Both the position numbers and the translations under genes were made by a program. A stretch of 64,000 bases of DNA from Clostridiales bacterium (GTDB taxonomy: Bacteria; Bacillota; Clostridia; Christensenellales; Aristaeellaceae): positions 55,474 to 119,473 of the forward strand of contig SVGJ01000002.1 of NCBI GenBank assembly GCA_015056415.1, in the 5' to 3' direction. The notes under the pieces are model-generated. The model worked only from the letters and a program-made list of their open reading frames with translations, made no database searches and was not told where the DNA came from. Below, piece after piece: positions 52,368-61,454 of the stretch; positions within the stretch are counted from its first letter, which is position 1; every line of letters begins with the position of its first letter.

Positions 52368-53252
52368 ATGGAACAGCTGCTCGATATCACTTATTACCAT
52401 CACAGCGGTTTTTCTGCCGCACTGGGAGAAACGCTGCTGATCTTCGATTATTGGACGGGCGAGCATGGCGAGCTTCCCTTCCCCAGGCGCATCACCCCGG
52501 AGCTGCTTGGCAGGTATAAGGAGATCGTCGTGTTCATCAGCCATGAGCATCCGGATCATATGGATCCCGAGGTGTTCGAATGGCGCAAGGAATTCCCCGT
52601 TACCTACATCGTTTCTCACGATATGCCCGTGGGTACCCGCGGCAAGCGCATGTCCCCCGGCGACAGCTACACCGTAAGCGAAAACGTGAAGGTGCGCGCC
52701 TTCGATTCCACCGACCTGGGCGTTTCCTTCCTGGTGGAGCTGCAGGGTATCCGTATCTTCCACGCCGGCGATCTGAACTTCTGGCACTGGCGTGAGGAAT
52801 CCACCCTCAGGGAGATCGAGGAGGCGGAGGAGGACTTCCGCCGGGCCGTGGAACCCCTGAAGGGCGAGCCCATCGATGTGGCGTTCTTCCCGGTGGATCC
52901 CCGCCAGGGCCGCCTGTTCGATGCCGGCGCCAATACCTTCATCCTCAGCGTAAAGCCCCGCCTGCTGATCCCCATGCACTTCTGGGGCAGGGCGGAGATC
53001 GCCGTGGAATTCACCCGCCGCGCCCGTTGCCGCGAGACGGAGGTGCTGGCCTTGACCCGCTATGGCGAGCAGATCCGCCTGCAGTTTGAGGATAACGGCT
53101 ACCTGACCATCCATCTGCTCAGCGCGCCGGAGACTACGGCCGCGCCCATGCCCGGCAAGGATGAGGCTCCCGCTGATCAGGTGAACCTGCGAAGCTATGA
53201 GGAGAACGACCCCTTCAACGAAACGGATCTTCCCGTGAAAATGGATGAGTAA
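52368..53252 (+). CDS. MBL-fold metal-dependent hydrolase
   Basis: A 294-residue metallo-beta-lactamase-fold protein. The ligands are HEHPDHMDP (HxHxDH), HAGDLNFWHW and PMHFWG. It resembles the UlaG-like/L-ascorbate-6-phosphate lactonase group of predicted hydrolases. The tail after residue 250 is acidic and not conserved-looking. The substrate is unknown. Start after AAGGAGG; an upstream in-frame stretch has no ribosome site. Confidence 0.85.
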   Translation: MEQLLDITYYHHSGFSAALGETLLIFDYWTGEHGELPFPRRITPELLGRYKEIVVFISHEHPDHMDPEVFEWRKEFPVTYIVSHDMPVGTRGKRMSPGDSYTVSENVKVRAFDSTDLGVSFLVELQGIRIFHAGDLNFWHWREESTLREIEEAEEDFRRAVEPLKGEPIDVAFFPVDPRQGRLFDAGANTFILSVKPRLLIPMHFWGRAEIAVEFTRRARCRETEVLALTRYGEQIRLQFEDNGYLTIHLLSAPETTAAPMPGKDEAPADQVNLRSYEENDPFNETDLPVKMDE

Positions 53253-53265
53253 GCATCCGCCAATC

Positions 53266-53306
53266 AAAAAGCCGCTATGTGAAAAGGATCACATGGCGGC
53301 TTTTTT
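53266..53306. terminator. Bidirectional terminator after the MBL gene
   Basis: A 16-bp stem AAAAAGCCGCTATGTG with one wobble pair and an 8-base loop. T runs occur on both strands; the broken protease gene converges from the right. Confidence 0.88.
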
Positions 53307-53322
53307 GTGCGTTGTGATGCTG

Positions 53323-54282
53323 TTACTGTTTTTCCAGCGAATCCATATATTTGCGGTATTCCTTGATCATCTTGGGCAGTTCTTCCTGATGCCAGGCGGC
53401 AAAGCGGTCAAACACATCATCCCCGGCAACGGAAATGATGATCCGCTTCATATGCGCGGTATCGGCCTGCTTGTCGGCCTCGGCGTTGGAGCCGTAGGAG
53501 GGGTCAAACCGGCCGGCGGTGGCGGCGGAAAGAAGCTCGTGGATGATCTCCTCGCCATAGATCTGGGCAAGGAAGGTCACAAAGCGATAGCCGTAGCAGT
53601 AGTGATTATCGCCTACATCGTACTGGTGACGGAAACCATCCGCTCCGCCGGTGATGAGCGTCTCGTCAAACATGGGATATTCCATATAGTACAGTGTGTT
53701 CCAGGAGGGGATGTTTTTGGCACGGTTCACCTTGTTAACCAGGTAAGTGGCCAGGCCTTCATTCAGGGTGCTGCCCATACTCACGCCGTTTCGCATATAA
53801 AGGACATGGGAAAGCTCGTGATAGAGAGCCGTGCGGGTGGGGTCATCCATGTCGATGATATCCACCACGGCGAAATATTGAGAGCCGAAGGGGCTGTAAT
53901 CGCCCAGATCAGCCACCAGCACATTGATCTTCTCAGCTTCCGGGTTCACATGATCAAACACCCCAGGTTCGAAATACTGGTTAAAATAGTCGAAGGTATC
54001 CCCGTTATAATAATTCCTGCCAAAGTTATAGCCGGAGAAATCTCACAGCGTGGCCATGGTATCCTCCACGATGGCGAGCATATCCCCACGGACCGTCAGG
54101 ACCTTCTGGAAGAAGAGGAAGACGTATTCACCCTCTGTGTAGTAATCCTGCTGGGCGACGAAGGTATCCTCCGCATTGCCGCTGAGGGTGATGCGCCGGT
54201 CATCCGCCGTTTCGGCAGCGGCAGGCAGGGCGAGGGCGAAGCACAGAAGCGCCAGAACAAGAAACAGAACGTTTTTTTTCAT
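53323..54282 (-). pseudogene. Secreted gluzincin-like protease gene interrupted by an in-frame TGA
   Basis: One reading frame of 319 codons is split by a single TGA at 54043-54045, with no frameshift. Before it: a signal peptide (KKNVLFLVLALLCFALALPAAAE) and 55 further residues. After it: DFSGYNFGRNYYNGD and a peptidase-like domain with ALYHELSHVLYMRNG (HExxH) and LNEGLATYL, the downstream Glu of gluzincins. The start is the ATG after AAGGAAGC. It is most likely a recent nonsense mutation; the downstream half alone lacks a secretion signal. It could also be a sequencing error or readthrough. Confidence 0.75.
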
Positions 54283-54317
54283 GGGGAAGCTTCCTTGCAT
54301 TGAGCGTAACAGGGCGA

Positions 54318-55571
54318 TCACACGATCTTCTTGCATTCCATATAGAAGCGCTTTTCGTGTGCGTGGCCCATGGAGAAGGTCTTGCGGGGCAGGGTACCCA
54401 GCTGCTTGATGGCGCTGAAGAAGGTGCTCTTGTCGATAGGGGGAACCAGGAAGCCGACGCTGTTCTCCCTGGAAGCCAGGTCACGCAGCACATCGTCGCC
54501 GTGGATGTAGTCGATCTCCGCCTCCGGGTGGCGGCGCAGGTAATCATCCAGGTAGCGCTGCAGGGTATCCACAGGGATAGCCCCGTCGGGGTTGTCGAAG
54601 CCCACAGTATGCTCGCAGCAGCTGCAGACGACCTGCACCTGTTGTGAGCCGCCACCCTCAACAAGCGCCATGCCCTTTTCCTGGCAGCAGGTGATCCAGT
54701 CCTGCATCATATCTTCAGGCTTCACCCCGGTGAGGATGCGATGGATGGGCTCGAAGGTCAGGGCGTCATCATGGATGTTCTCCACCTCGCACAGGGCAAA
54801 GCGGGCAGGATGATCTTCAAGCTGATCGGCGGCAAGGGAGGGCTTCATTGCCTCCCAGGCAGCCTTGGCGGTGGCGAGGGAGTGGTTGCCGTCGCCCACG
54901 GCGAAGAGCAGGGGATCCTTGCCTTGTCGGGCCTTGAGCTGCTCCAGCGCGGCGCTGATGGCCTGCAGGTCGGCCTGGGCTTCCACGGCCCAGCCCCGCA
55001 GGTGACCGCCCTCCTTCATCAGGGGGAAATCGTAGAGGGGGCGGAGGGAATTGCGGCGGGCATAGAGGGGCTCAATCACGGTGCGGAGGGGATCATCCAC
55101 CAGCATCATGATATGGCTCATTTCGATGGCTGCGCCCTGGCGGATCTTCAGCCGGGCAGGCAGGCGTGCGGCGATGGTCTCCTCGGTGGGGCGTACAAGG
55201 GGAGTGGCGCCGGGGGTGTAGTCGTACTCCTCCAGATCCACGGCGCCCACCAGGCCGATGCGCTTGCCGCTGTGGGTGGAGCGTTCCACCAGCACATAGC
55301 CGCCGGAAACAGCCTTGTGCAGCACGCCGGAGTTCAGGTAATCCAGCATGGTTTGGTTGATCACAGGCACCCTTGCCTCAGTCTCATTGAGGTAGCACTC
55401 GGGCAGCATAAGGCGCAGGGTGGAGGGCGCGCCGCCCACCAGGCGATCCACGTCCTCCCAGTATTCGGGTTGGGAGGTGTATTGATCGCAGGCCACGCAG
55501 GCCCAGGTGGAGGGAGCTACATCCGTGTGGGGCAGGAGGATATCCGTGGGGCAAAGGGCTGTCTTTTTCAT
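54318..55571 (-). CDS. DUF1015 family protein (SerK/ParB-like kinase fold)
   Basis: A 417-residue cytoplasmic protein. It begins LCPTDILLPHTDVAPSTWACVACDQYTSQ, and FAVGDGNHSLATAKAAWE near residue 230 is the DUF1015 hallmark. Some DUF1015-like proteins are ADP-dependent free-serine kinases; whether this one is cannot be told. A late cysteine cluster (VCSCCEH) is unusual. The start is the ATG after AAAGGA; codons upstream in the same frame run into the DUF378 gene's leader. Confidence 0.85.
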   Translation of the reverse strand: MKKTALCPTDILLPHTDVAPSTWACVACDQYTSQPEYWEDVDRLVGGAPSTLRLMLPECYLNETEARVPVINQTMLDYLNSGVLHKAVSGGYVLVERSTHSGKRIGLVGAVDLEEYDYTPGATPLVRPTEETIAARLPARLKIRQGAAIEMSHIMMLVDDPLRTVIEPLYARRNSLRPLYDFPLMKEGGHLRGWAVEAQADLQAISAALEQLKARQGKDPLLFAVGDGNHSLATAKAAWEAMKPSLAADQLEDHPARFALCEVENIHDDALTFEPIHRILTGVKPEDMMQDWITCCQEKGMALVEGGGSQQVQVVCSCCEHTVGFDNPDGAIPVDTLQRYLDDYLRRHPEAEIDYIHGDDVLRDLASRENSVGFLVPPIDKSTFFSAIKQLGTLPRKTFSMGHAHEKRFYMECKKIV

Positions 55572-55650
55572 GTAAAGTGTTCCTTTCTGCGCATAGTTTC
55601 GGATGGATCGGTCTATCCTGTAATCATCAACAAGGAGGAGGGTATTTTCC

Positions 55651-55854
55651 ATGATCGATACGATCTCCCTGCTGCTGGTCATCGTTGGCGCGGTGAACTG
55701 GCTTCTGGTCGGTATTTTTCAATTTGACATTGTGGCCTGGCTGTTTGGCGGTCAGGCGGCGCTGATCAGCCGTATCATTTACTCGGTGATCGGCGCGGCG
55801 GGCCTGTGGTGCATCTCGCTTTTGTTCCGCGACAGGGAACGGGCAAAAATGTGA
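55651..55854 (+). CDS. DUF378 small membrane protein
   Basis: A 67-residue protein with two membrane segments (residues 4-22 and 37-58). VGAVNWLLVGIFQFDIVAWLFG is the DUF378 signature. Function unknown. It has an AAGGAGGAGG ribosome site and a terminator, so it is a single-gene unit. Confidence 0.88.
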   Translation: MIDTISLLLVIVGAVNWLLVGIFQFDIVAWLFGGQAALISRIIYSVIGAAGLWCISLLFRDRERAKM

Positions 55855-55868
55855 ATCTGAACAGCTTG

Positions 55869-55896
55869 AGCGGAGAAGGTATTCTCCGCTTTTTTA
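55869..55896 (+). terminator. Terminator of the DUF378 gene
   Basis: A 9-bp perfect stem AGCGGAGAA, loop GGTA, then six T. Confidence 0.9.
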
Positions 55897-56017
55897 GCAT
55901 ACATTGCCCGGCGGGAAAAAACAAGGATTTTACAGTTTAAAGCATAAAGAAAAACAATCCGCGGCCCAAATGCGCAGGCAGGTTGCAATCTTTTTTCCCC
56001 GCGCAACAAAGATGCGC

Positions 56018-56046
56018 TGGAAACTCGGCGCCAGATATGGTATGCT
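56018..56046 (+). promoter_or_regulatory. Promoter of the HTH-GpsA gene
   Basis: TGGAAA, 17 bases, TATGCT preceded by TGG (extended -10). It lies only about 20 bases before the start codon, giving a very short leader. Confidence 0.55.
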
Positions 56047-56064
56047 GGGTATGAGGTGACAGAT

Positions 56065-57285
56065 ATGATCGACAACCGCTCAGTGGGCCGCTGCCTTTCG
56101 GAGATGCGCAAATACTTCCGCATCACCCAGGATGAGCTGGCCGCCCGGCTGAATGTATCCCGGCAGGCCGTTTCCAAGTGGGAGACCGGCGCTTCCGTTC
56201 CTGATATCGAGCAGCTGCTTTCCCTTTCCGAACTGTTCGGCGTGAGCATGAATGACATCCTCCGGGGTGACGTCAGTGCTATCCGCCAGCGCAGGGAGAT
56301 CGTCCTGCCCCGGGAGAGCCGGCGTGACAGGCAGATCACCGTCATCGGCGCGGGGCGCTGGGGCTGCTTCATCGCCTGGTATCTGGACAGGATCGGCCAT
56401 CATGTGACGCTGGTGGGACGCGCGGGCAGCAAACGCTTCGAGGCGCTTCGGAGCGCCAGGAGCAACGAATATGTCACGCTGCCCGAAAGCATCCTTCTCA
56501 CCGATGACGAGACCACCGCCTGCCAGGCGGAGATCATCATCCTGGCTATTCCCTCCCAGGAGCTGCACTCCCTGGCCGACAGGCTGAAGGACATGGGCGT
56601 GACGGATAAGATCATCGTACTGTGCATGAAGGGCATCGAGGTGGCCACCGGCCGCCGGCTTTCGCAGGTGATCACGGACGCGCTGGACCATAGCAATAAA
56701 GCCGCCGTGTGGGTGGGTCCCGGCCATGTGGAGGAATTTGTCCGGGGCGTGCCCAACTGCATGGTCATTGACAGCAGCAGCGAATTGACCAAGCAGGAGG
56801 TGATCCGCGCCTTCTCCAGCGATCTGATCCGCTTCTATTACGGGCAGGATCTCATCGGCAGCGAGATCGGCGCAGCGGCGAAAAACGTGATCGGCATCGC
56901 GGCGGGCATCCTGGACGGGCTGGATCTGGCCAGCCTGAAGGGCGCGCTGATGTCCCGTGGCACCAGCGAGATCGCCCGGCTGATCGTGGCTATGGGCGGC
57001 GAGGCGGCCTCGGCCTACGGGCTGTGCCACCTGGGCGATTACGAGGCCACGCTGTTCTCGCCCCACAGCCACAACCGCGCCTTTGGCGAGGCGGTGACCC
57101 GGGGCCAGAGCTACCACGCCCTGGCAGAGGGCTACGCCACCGTGAAGGCCCTGCGCAACCTGGGCAAGAGCCACGGCGTGGAGCTGCCCATCTGCGAGGC
57201 GGTATACCAGGTGGTCTGCGAGGGAGCGAGCCCTGCCGCCACCATCGACCAGCTGTTCACCCGCAGCCTGAAGAACGAATTTTGA
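56065..57285 (+). CDS. XRE-type HTH fused to NAD(P)-dependent glycerol-3-phosphate dehydrogenase
   Basis: A 406-residue fusion. Residues 10-63 are an XRE helix-turn-helix (RITQDELAARLNVSRQAVSKWE). Residues 91-406 are a full GpsA-type enzyme: nucleotide motif GAGRWG at 95-100, the Lys in CMKGIE (Lys189), GPGHVEE at 218-224, the catalytic Lys273 in GAAAKNVIGIAAG, and SRGTSEIARLIVAMGG. The substrate-binding SRNR motif reads SHNR. GpsA makes glycerol-3-phosphate for phospholipids. The fusion suggests an enzyme that also binds DNA, or a G3P/NADH sensor. The start is the ATG after GAGGTGACAGAT. Confidence 0.88.
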   Translation: MIDNRSVGRCLSEMRKYFRITQDELAARLNVSRQAVSKWETGASVPDIEQLLSLSELFGVSMNDILRGDVSAIRQRREIVLPRESRRDRQITVIGAGRWGCFIAWYLDRIGHHVTLVGRAGSKRFEALRSARSNEYVTLPESILLTDDETTACQAEIIILAIPSQELHSLADRLKDMGVTDKIIVLCMKGIEVATGRRLSQVITDALDHSNKAAVWVGPGHVEEFVRGVPNCMVIDSSSELTKQEVIRAFSSDLIRFYYGQDLIGSEIGAAAKNVIGIAAGILDGLDLASLKGALMSRGTSEIARLIVAMGGEAASAYGLCHLGDYEATLFSPHSHNRAFGEAVTRGQSYHALAEGYATVKALRNLGKSHGVELPICEAVYQVVCEGASPAATIDQLFTRSLKNEF

Positions 57286-57286
57286 T

Positions 57287-57334
57287 ATACTAACAGATCC
57301 AACCGTCTGTACAGGCGGTTGGATCTGTTAGTAT
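57287..57334. repeat. 48-bp near-perfect palindrome
   Basis: Two 24-base arms meet at TGTACA with no spacer; only one pair (G-T) is imperfect. The right arm reads GGTTGGATCTGTTAGTAT. It starts two bases after the HTH-GpsA stop. No T run follows on either side, so it is not a classical terminator, although it could act as one or protect mRNA ends. Confidence 0.85.
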
Positions 57335-57349
57335 GTGCAGCTATGGGGC

Positions 57350-57922
57350 TCATGCTGATTCGCGGGCAGCGTTTTCCAGGCTGCGCATGAGGTGAGAGAG
57401 GGAGGCCAACTCCATGCCGAAGAGATCGTCGCCGGGGCTGGTAATGATCTCCTGGCCGTTGCGGTGCTGAAAGCGTATCTCCATAGGGATGGGGTTGAGC
57501 AGCAGGATGTCATAACGGATACGCCCGGTGGCAAGGCTCGCACCTCTGGAAAAGTCGTAATCCGGCAGCCGGCGGAAAGAGCAGTCAAATGCATCGAGAA
57601 GGAACAACAGCATCGATGTGAACCGGCGGAAAAAGTATTCACCCGATTCGCGGAAGATAAGAACGCGCCTGCGGTGCATAACACCAAAGAGCTTGATGGA
57701 AAACAAGTGCGCGGGTGTAGCGATAACACAATCACACCCTTTGCCGCTGCGGCTGCCCAGAAACCAGAAAGCATGCGTCCCCTGCAGGGTGAAACCCAGG
57801 CGGCGGCAGATACGGTGCAGCTTCACAGCGCAGCTGATGCGCTTAAAAAGGCAGCGGATCATGGGGATGACACAGAGAAACACAGTGAGGATGGCCAGCA
57901 GCCAGAGAACAAAGGTCATCAT
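57350..57922 (-). CDS. Membrane-anchored protein of unknown function
   Basis: A 190-residue protein. One N-terminal membrane segment (residues 3-22, TFVLWLLAILTVFLCVIPMI) is followed by a basic stretch and a cytoplasmic domain containing several Cys residues and RRRVLIFRESGEYFFRR. I recognise no family. It is convergent with HTH-GpsA across the long palindrome. Ribosome site AAAGGAG. Confidence 0.7.
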   Translation of the reverse strand: MMTFVLWLLAILTVFLCVIPMIRCLFKRISCAVKLHRICRRLGFTLQGTHAFWFLGSRSGKGCDCVIATPAHLFSIKLFGVMHRRRVLIFRESGEYFFRRFTSMLLFLLDAFDCSFRRLPDYDFSRGASLATGRIRYDILLLNPIPMEIRFQHRNGQEIITSPGDDLFGMELASLSHLMRSLENAARESA

Positions 57923-58032
57923 GGCAGGGACTCCTTTCGGGAGGGCGGGGAAGTATCTTCAACAAATTGTGTGATGACGCGAAGCTCGGCGCTGGTTGCG
58001 GGTGAAGGCGGCAACGGACGCTGCTGCTTCCG

Positions 58033-58974
58033 TTACGGTTCCACTCCTAATCCGTTCCTTCGGATCTCGTCCAGTTGAGCTGCGCTTAACGCTCCTGCCC
58101 GATAAAGCAGCAGATATTCGTTTTCGATCGAGCTGTCAAAGATCAGCAGGTCATCGGTGTTGATCGTGACCTTTACGCCATTCTCATACAGCCTTTTGAC
58201 AGGGTGATTTTTATAATCAGCCGCATAGCCGAGCATCACGTTACTGCTTGGGCAAACATTCAGCTGGATCCGGTGATCCGCGAGAAATCTCATGACCGCG
58301 TCCGAGGTAGCTGCGTGAATACCATGGTGAACTTCACTAAGCCCCAGCACTTCCACCGCGCGCCTTACGTCCTCAGCAGACCCGCTTTCGCCGACGTGCA
58401 TCTTCCTGGTCAGATGATATTGCTCCGCTTTTCGATACAATGGCAGGAAAGCTTCAAACGGCTGCACATTCTCGCCGCCGCAAACATCAATGGATCTGAA
58501 ATAGCCTGAAGAAATATACTGATCGATTTTTTCCGCCTCCTGCCCGGCATGACAGAAGGAAACATATGTGAGCTCCGGCTCAAATGCCGTATTTGGGCAA
58601 TATGTCTGATGAAAACCTTCGATCATGGTTCTGAAAGCATCCATCCCGCCAACCAGATCGATTTCCGGAGCGCCAAAGTTCATGGCAAGCCTGGTGATAT
58701 TGTTCCTCTTCGCTTCCGCAAATGCGCCTTCCCATCTTAAAATGATTCCCTCGCTGCCTTGACAGTATGGCTTGACAGAAGCGGTAAACCATTCCTGCAT
58801 TCCCGCAAGCCCGCCGAATCTTTCGGGCGGCCGGGGCAGCTTGCGTTTCAGCCGTTGCGCCAGCCAGGCTCTGGTGCAGCCTTTGGTAGAATGGTTATGG
58901 AGGTCGCTCTTTGGCGCCTTAAGCAGCTTGGCGACGTCATTCTCTGTCAGGCCTTCACAGAACAGGTTCTGCAT
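58033..58974 (-). CDS. Adenosine/AMP deaminase family protein
   Basis: A 313-residue metal-dependent deaminase-fold protein. Metal ligands and catalytic residues are seen in KSDLHNHSTKG (HxH), KMHVGESGSAEDV, EVHHGIHAA and INTDDLLIF. NVCPSSNVML is the usual substrate-side block. It probably deaminates adenosine or a related purine nucleoside. It is slightly shorter than typical adenosine deaminases (about 340). Base use looks less GC-rich than in neighbours. Confidence 0.82.
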   Translation of the reverse strand: MQNLFCEGLTENDVAKLLKAPKSDLHNHSTKGCTRAWLAQRLKRKLPRPPERFGGLAGMQEWFTASVKPYCQGSEGIILRWEGAFAEAKRNNITRLAMNFGAPEIDLVGGMDAFRTMIEGFHQTYCPNTAFEPELTYVSFCHAGQEAEKIDQYISSGYFRSIDVCGGENVQPFEAFLPLYRKAEQYHLTRKMHVGESGSAEDVRRAVEVLGLSEVHHGIHAATSDAVMRFLADHRIQLNVCPSSNVMLGYAADYKNHPVKRLYENGVKVTINTDDLLIFDSSIENEYLLLYRAGALSAAQLDEIRRNGLGVEP

Positions 58975-59049
58975 ATCATCATTCTCCTTATGTCCTCAAA
59001 GCCTGATCAGGGCGCGGGTCATCACCGGCGGGCATTTAGAGCGGATATA

Positions 59050-60399
59050 TCATCCCTTGGAAAAGGAAGCCACACACTCCACGCCGCTGGTCCAGGCAAA
59101 CATATCCACGGGCTGCACCTTCTCCAGCCGGTAGCCGGCGGCCTGCAGCAGGGCGGCGTCGCGGGCCTGGGTGGCTACGTTGCAGCTGACGTAAACGATG
59201 CGCCGGGGGCCGGCCTTGGCCATGGCGTGGATGACCTTCTCATCCAGGCCTTTGCGGGGCGGATCCACAACGATCACATCCGGGCGCAGGCCTTCTTCCA
59301 CCAGGCGGGGCAGCACGTCCTCGGCGGCGCCAACGCGGAAATCCGTGTTGGTGATGCCGTTACGCCGGGCGTTCTGCCGGGCGTTGGCGATGGCCTGGGG
59401 TACGATCTCAATACCCAGGGCGGTTTTGCAGTGCCGGGCCATCATCAGCGTGATGGTGCCCGCGCCGCAATACACGTCGCAAAGGGTGTCATCGGGGGTG
59501 ATCCCGGCAAAGTCCAGGGCGGTCTGGTAGAGCACCTCGGTCTGGGTGGGATTCACCTGGAAAAACGCCGCGGGGGACAGGTCGAAGGTCAGGCCGCAGA
59601 GCACGTCTTCGAGGGTATCCCGGCCGGCAATGGTGCGGAACTTGCGGCCCAGGATCACATTGGTTTTCTCGCGGTTTTCGTTGAGGATCACGCTCACCGC
59701 GCCGCGCCGCATCAGTGCATCGGCCAGCTCCTTTTCCTTGGGCAGCGAGGAGCCGTTCACCACCAGGGTCACCATAGCTTCGCCCCTGCGGTTCACACGG
59801 ATAACAATGTGCCGCATGAGGCCCGTGTGGCTTTCTTCAGCATAAGGGGCCACATGATTGCTGCGCATCCAATCCAGCAGCGCCTCGCAGAGCTGGTCGG
59901 CGGGCGGCATGGCGTTGGGGCAGCGGTCGATGGGGATCAGCGCGTGGCTGCGGGGGGCGAAGAAGCCCACCCGGGGCTCCTGCGCCGTGCCGCCCACGGG
60001 CAGGGCGGTCTTGTTGCGGTAGGCGGAGGGATCAGCCATGCCCAGCACGGGGGGAACATCCACCTCGATATGTCCGATGCGCTGGAAGCAGTCCTTCACC
60101 TGCCGGCGCTTGGCCTCCAGCGTGGCCTGATAGCTCATGTGCCGGCAGGAGCAGCCGCCGCAGCGGGGATAGGCGGGGCAGTCCGGCTCACGTCGGATGG
60201 CGGCGGGGGATTCCGGCTGGCCCTCCATACGGCCGAAGGCGAAGCGCTTCTGATCCTTCACAATGCGCACGGGAGCTGTTTCCCCCGGCAGCATCCCGGG
60301 AACAAATACGGCCATGCCCTCGTGGCGGCACACGCCTTCCATGTCCGCGCCCAGGGTATCAGCGGTGAGCATCAGCACATCGTTCTTCTTCATAGCCAT
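59050..60399 (-). CDS. RlmD/RumA-type 23S rRNA (uracil-5-)-methyltransferase
   Basis: A 449-residue enzyme. An N-terminal TRAM-like domain is followed by an Fe-S cluster motif CPAYPRCGGCSCRH (three Cys, with a fourth probably in DRCPNAMP). The SAM site is DVYCGAGTITLMMA and the catalytic cysteine is in VYVSCNVATQARD. It methylates uridines in 23S rRNA (m5U1939 or m5U747 type); which site cannot be told. Start codons at 60399 and 60393 are both possible. Confidence 0.92.
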   Translation of the reverse strand: MAMKKNDVLMLTADTLGADMEGVCRHEGMAVFVPGMLPGETAPVRIVKDQKRFAFGRMEGQPESPAAIRREPDCPAYPRCGGCSCRHMSYQATLEAKRRQVKDCFQRIGHIEVDVPPVLGMADPSAYRNKTALPVGGTAQEPRVGFFAPRSHALIPIDRCPNAMPPADQLCEALLDWMRSNHVAPYAEESHTGLMRHIVIRVNRRGEAMVTLVVNGSSLPKEKELADALMRRGAVSVILNENREKTNVILGRKFRTIAGRDTLEDVLCGLTFDLSPAAFFQVNPTQTEVLYQTALDFAGITPDDTLCDVYCGAGTITLMMARHCKTALGIEIVPQAIANARQNARRNGITNTDFRVGAAEDVLPRLVEEGLRPDVIVVDPPRKGLDEKVIHAMAKAGPRRIVYVSCNVATQARDAALLQAAGYRLEKVQPVDMFAWTSGVECVASFSKG

Positions 60400-60423
60400 C
60401 CTGCCTTCTGGTTTGATGATGGT

Positions 60424-60452
60424 ATGGTATCACGTTTTGCCCGGTTTTGCAA
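60424..60452 (-). promoter_or_regulatory. Promoter of the rRNA methyltransferase gene
   Basis: Read on minus: TTGCAA, 17 bases, TACCAT. It lies directly after the terminator of the upstream LRR gene. Confidence 0.55.
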
Positions 60453-60462
60453 TGATGCAAAA

Positions 60463-60487
60463 GCCCCGGGCTATTGCGGCCCGGGGC
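60463..60487 (-). terminator. Terminator of the first BspA-like gene
   Basis: A 9-bp perfect stem GCCCCGGGC with loop TATTGCG; on minus TTTTGC follows. The same CCCCGGGC stem recurs after each gene of this tandem family. Confidence 0.85.
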
Positions 60488-60506
60488 GAGGGGATCAATT
60501 GTTGAG

Positions 60507-61424
60507 TCAGTCGTTGGTGTAGGTGTAGGTGTAGGGGAGGTTGTTGTCCTGGCAGTATTGGGCGGCATAGGAATCGCGGGGGACGGTGATGCCGGTCAGG
60601 CTTTCACAGTAAGCAAACGCACCGTTACCGATGAAGGTAACGCTGTCAGGAATGGTGATGCCGGTCAGGCTTGCGCAGGAATAAAACGCTTTATCACCGA
60701 TGGAGGTAACGCTGTCGGGGATGGTGATGCCGGTCAGGCTTTCGCAGAAAAAAAAGGCACTGTCACCGATGGAGGTAACGCCGTCGGGGATGGTGATGTC
60801 GGTCAGACTTTCGCAGTAAGCAAACGCACCGTTGCCGATGGAGGTAACGCTGTCAGGAATGGTGATGCCGGTCAGGTTTGCGCAGGAATCAAAGGCACTG
60901 TCACCGATGGAGGTAACGCTGTCGGGGATGGTGATGTCGGTCAGGTTGTCACAGAGGAGGAAGGCTTGCTTCCCAATGGAAAGGATGTCCTGGGGGATGG
61001 TGTATGTACTGTCGCATAATGCGGGAGAGAAGAACACCAGCTCCTTCTCCGATTTGTTGAACAAAACGCCATCGATCGCGGCAAAGACAGGGTGGTCTGG
61101 GGAAACGCGGATATCGGTCAGATCGGAACAACCGGCAAAGGGATTTCCATCGATGTGGATCACCGTGTCGGGAATGGTGATGCAGGTCAGGTTTTTGCGA
61201 AAAGCAAAAACACCTTCGCCGATGCTGGTCACCGAATATCCGTCAATCTCCGCGGGGATCACAAGGGTATCCGCATGGCCGCTGTAGCGCCAGATCTTTG
61301 CCGTTCCATCCGCAAGCAGAATATACTTGTAATCCTGGCTGTCTGACGCGGTGGGTACGTCCTCCGCCAGGCAGGGCAGGACCAGGCACAGCGCCACAAC
61401 AACAAGCAGCCACAGCTTCTTCAT
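60507..61424 (-). CDS. BspA-like leucine-rich-repeat surface protein (short paralogue)
   Basis: A 305-residue secreted protein. The signal peptide is residues 1-20 (KKLWLLVVVALCLVLPCLA). A header module (YKYILLADGTAKIWRYSGHA) leads into about eight 23-residue LRR_5 repeats of the pattern LTxITIPDSVTSIGxxAF. The end is a PRDSYAAQYCQDNNLPYTY cap. BspA-type LRRs bind host or bacterial surfaces. No wall anchor (LPXTG) or SLH domain is seen. It is a tandem paralogue of the next gene with a copied promoter and terminator. Confidence 0.9.
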   Translation of the reverse strand: MKKLWLLVVVALCLVLPCLAEDVPTASDSQDYKYILLADGTAKIWRYSGHADTLVIPAEIDGYSVTSIGEGVFAFRKNLTCITIPDTVIHIDGNPFAGCSDLTDIRVSPDHPVFAAIDGVLFNKSEKELVFFSPALCDSTYTIPQDILSIGKQAFLLCDNLTDITIPDSVTSIGDSAFDSCANLTGITIPDSVTSIGNGAFAYCESLTDITIPDGVTSIGDSAFFFCESLTGITIPDSVTSIGDKAFYSCASLTGITIPDSVTFIGNGAFAYCESLTGITVPRDSYAAQYCQDNNLPYTYTYTND

Positions 61425-61454
61425 ACAGATATCTCCTTATGCGCAGTTTTCCTG

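Noticed and set aside
54010..54050. TGA at 54043 as a selenocysteine codon
   Set aside because: No clear SECIS-type hairpin follows within 40 bases, no selenoprotein family of this type is known to me, and no sel genes are in the window.
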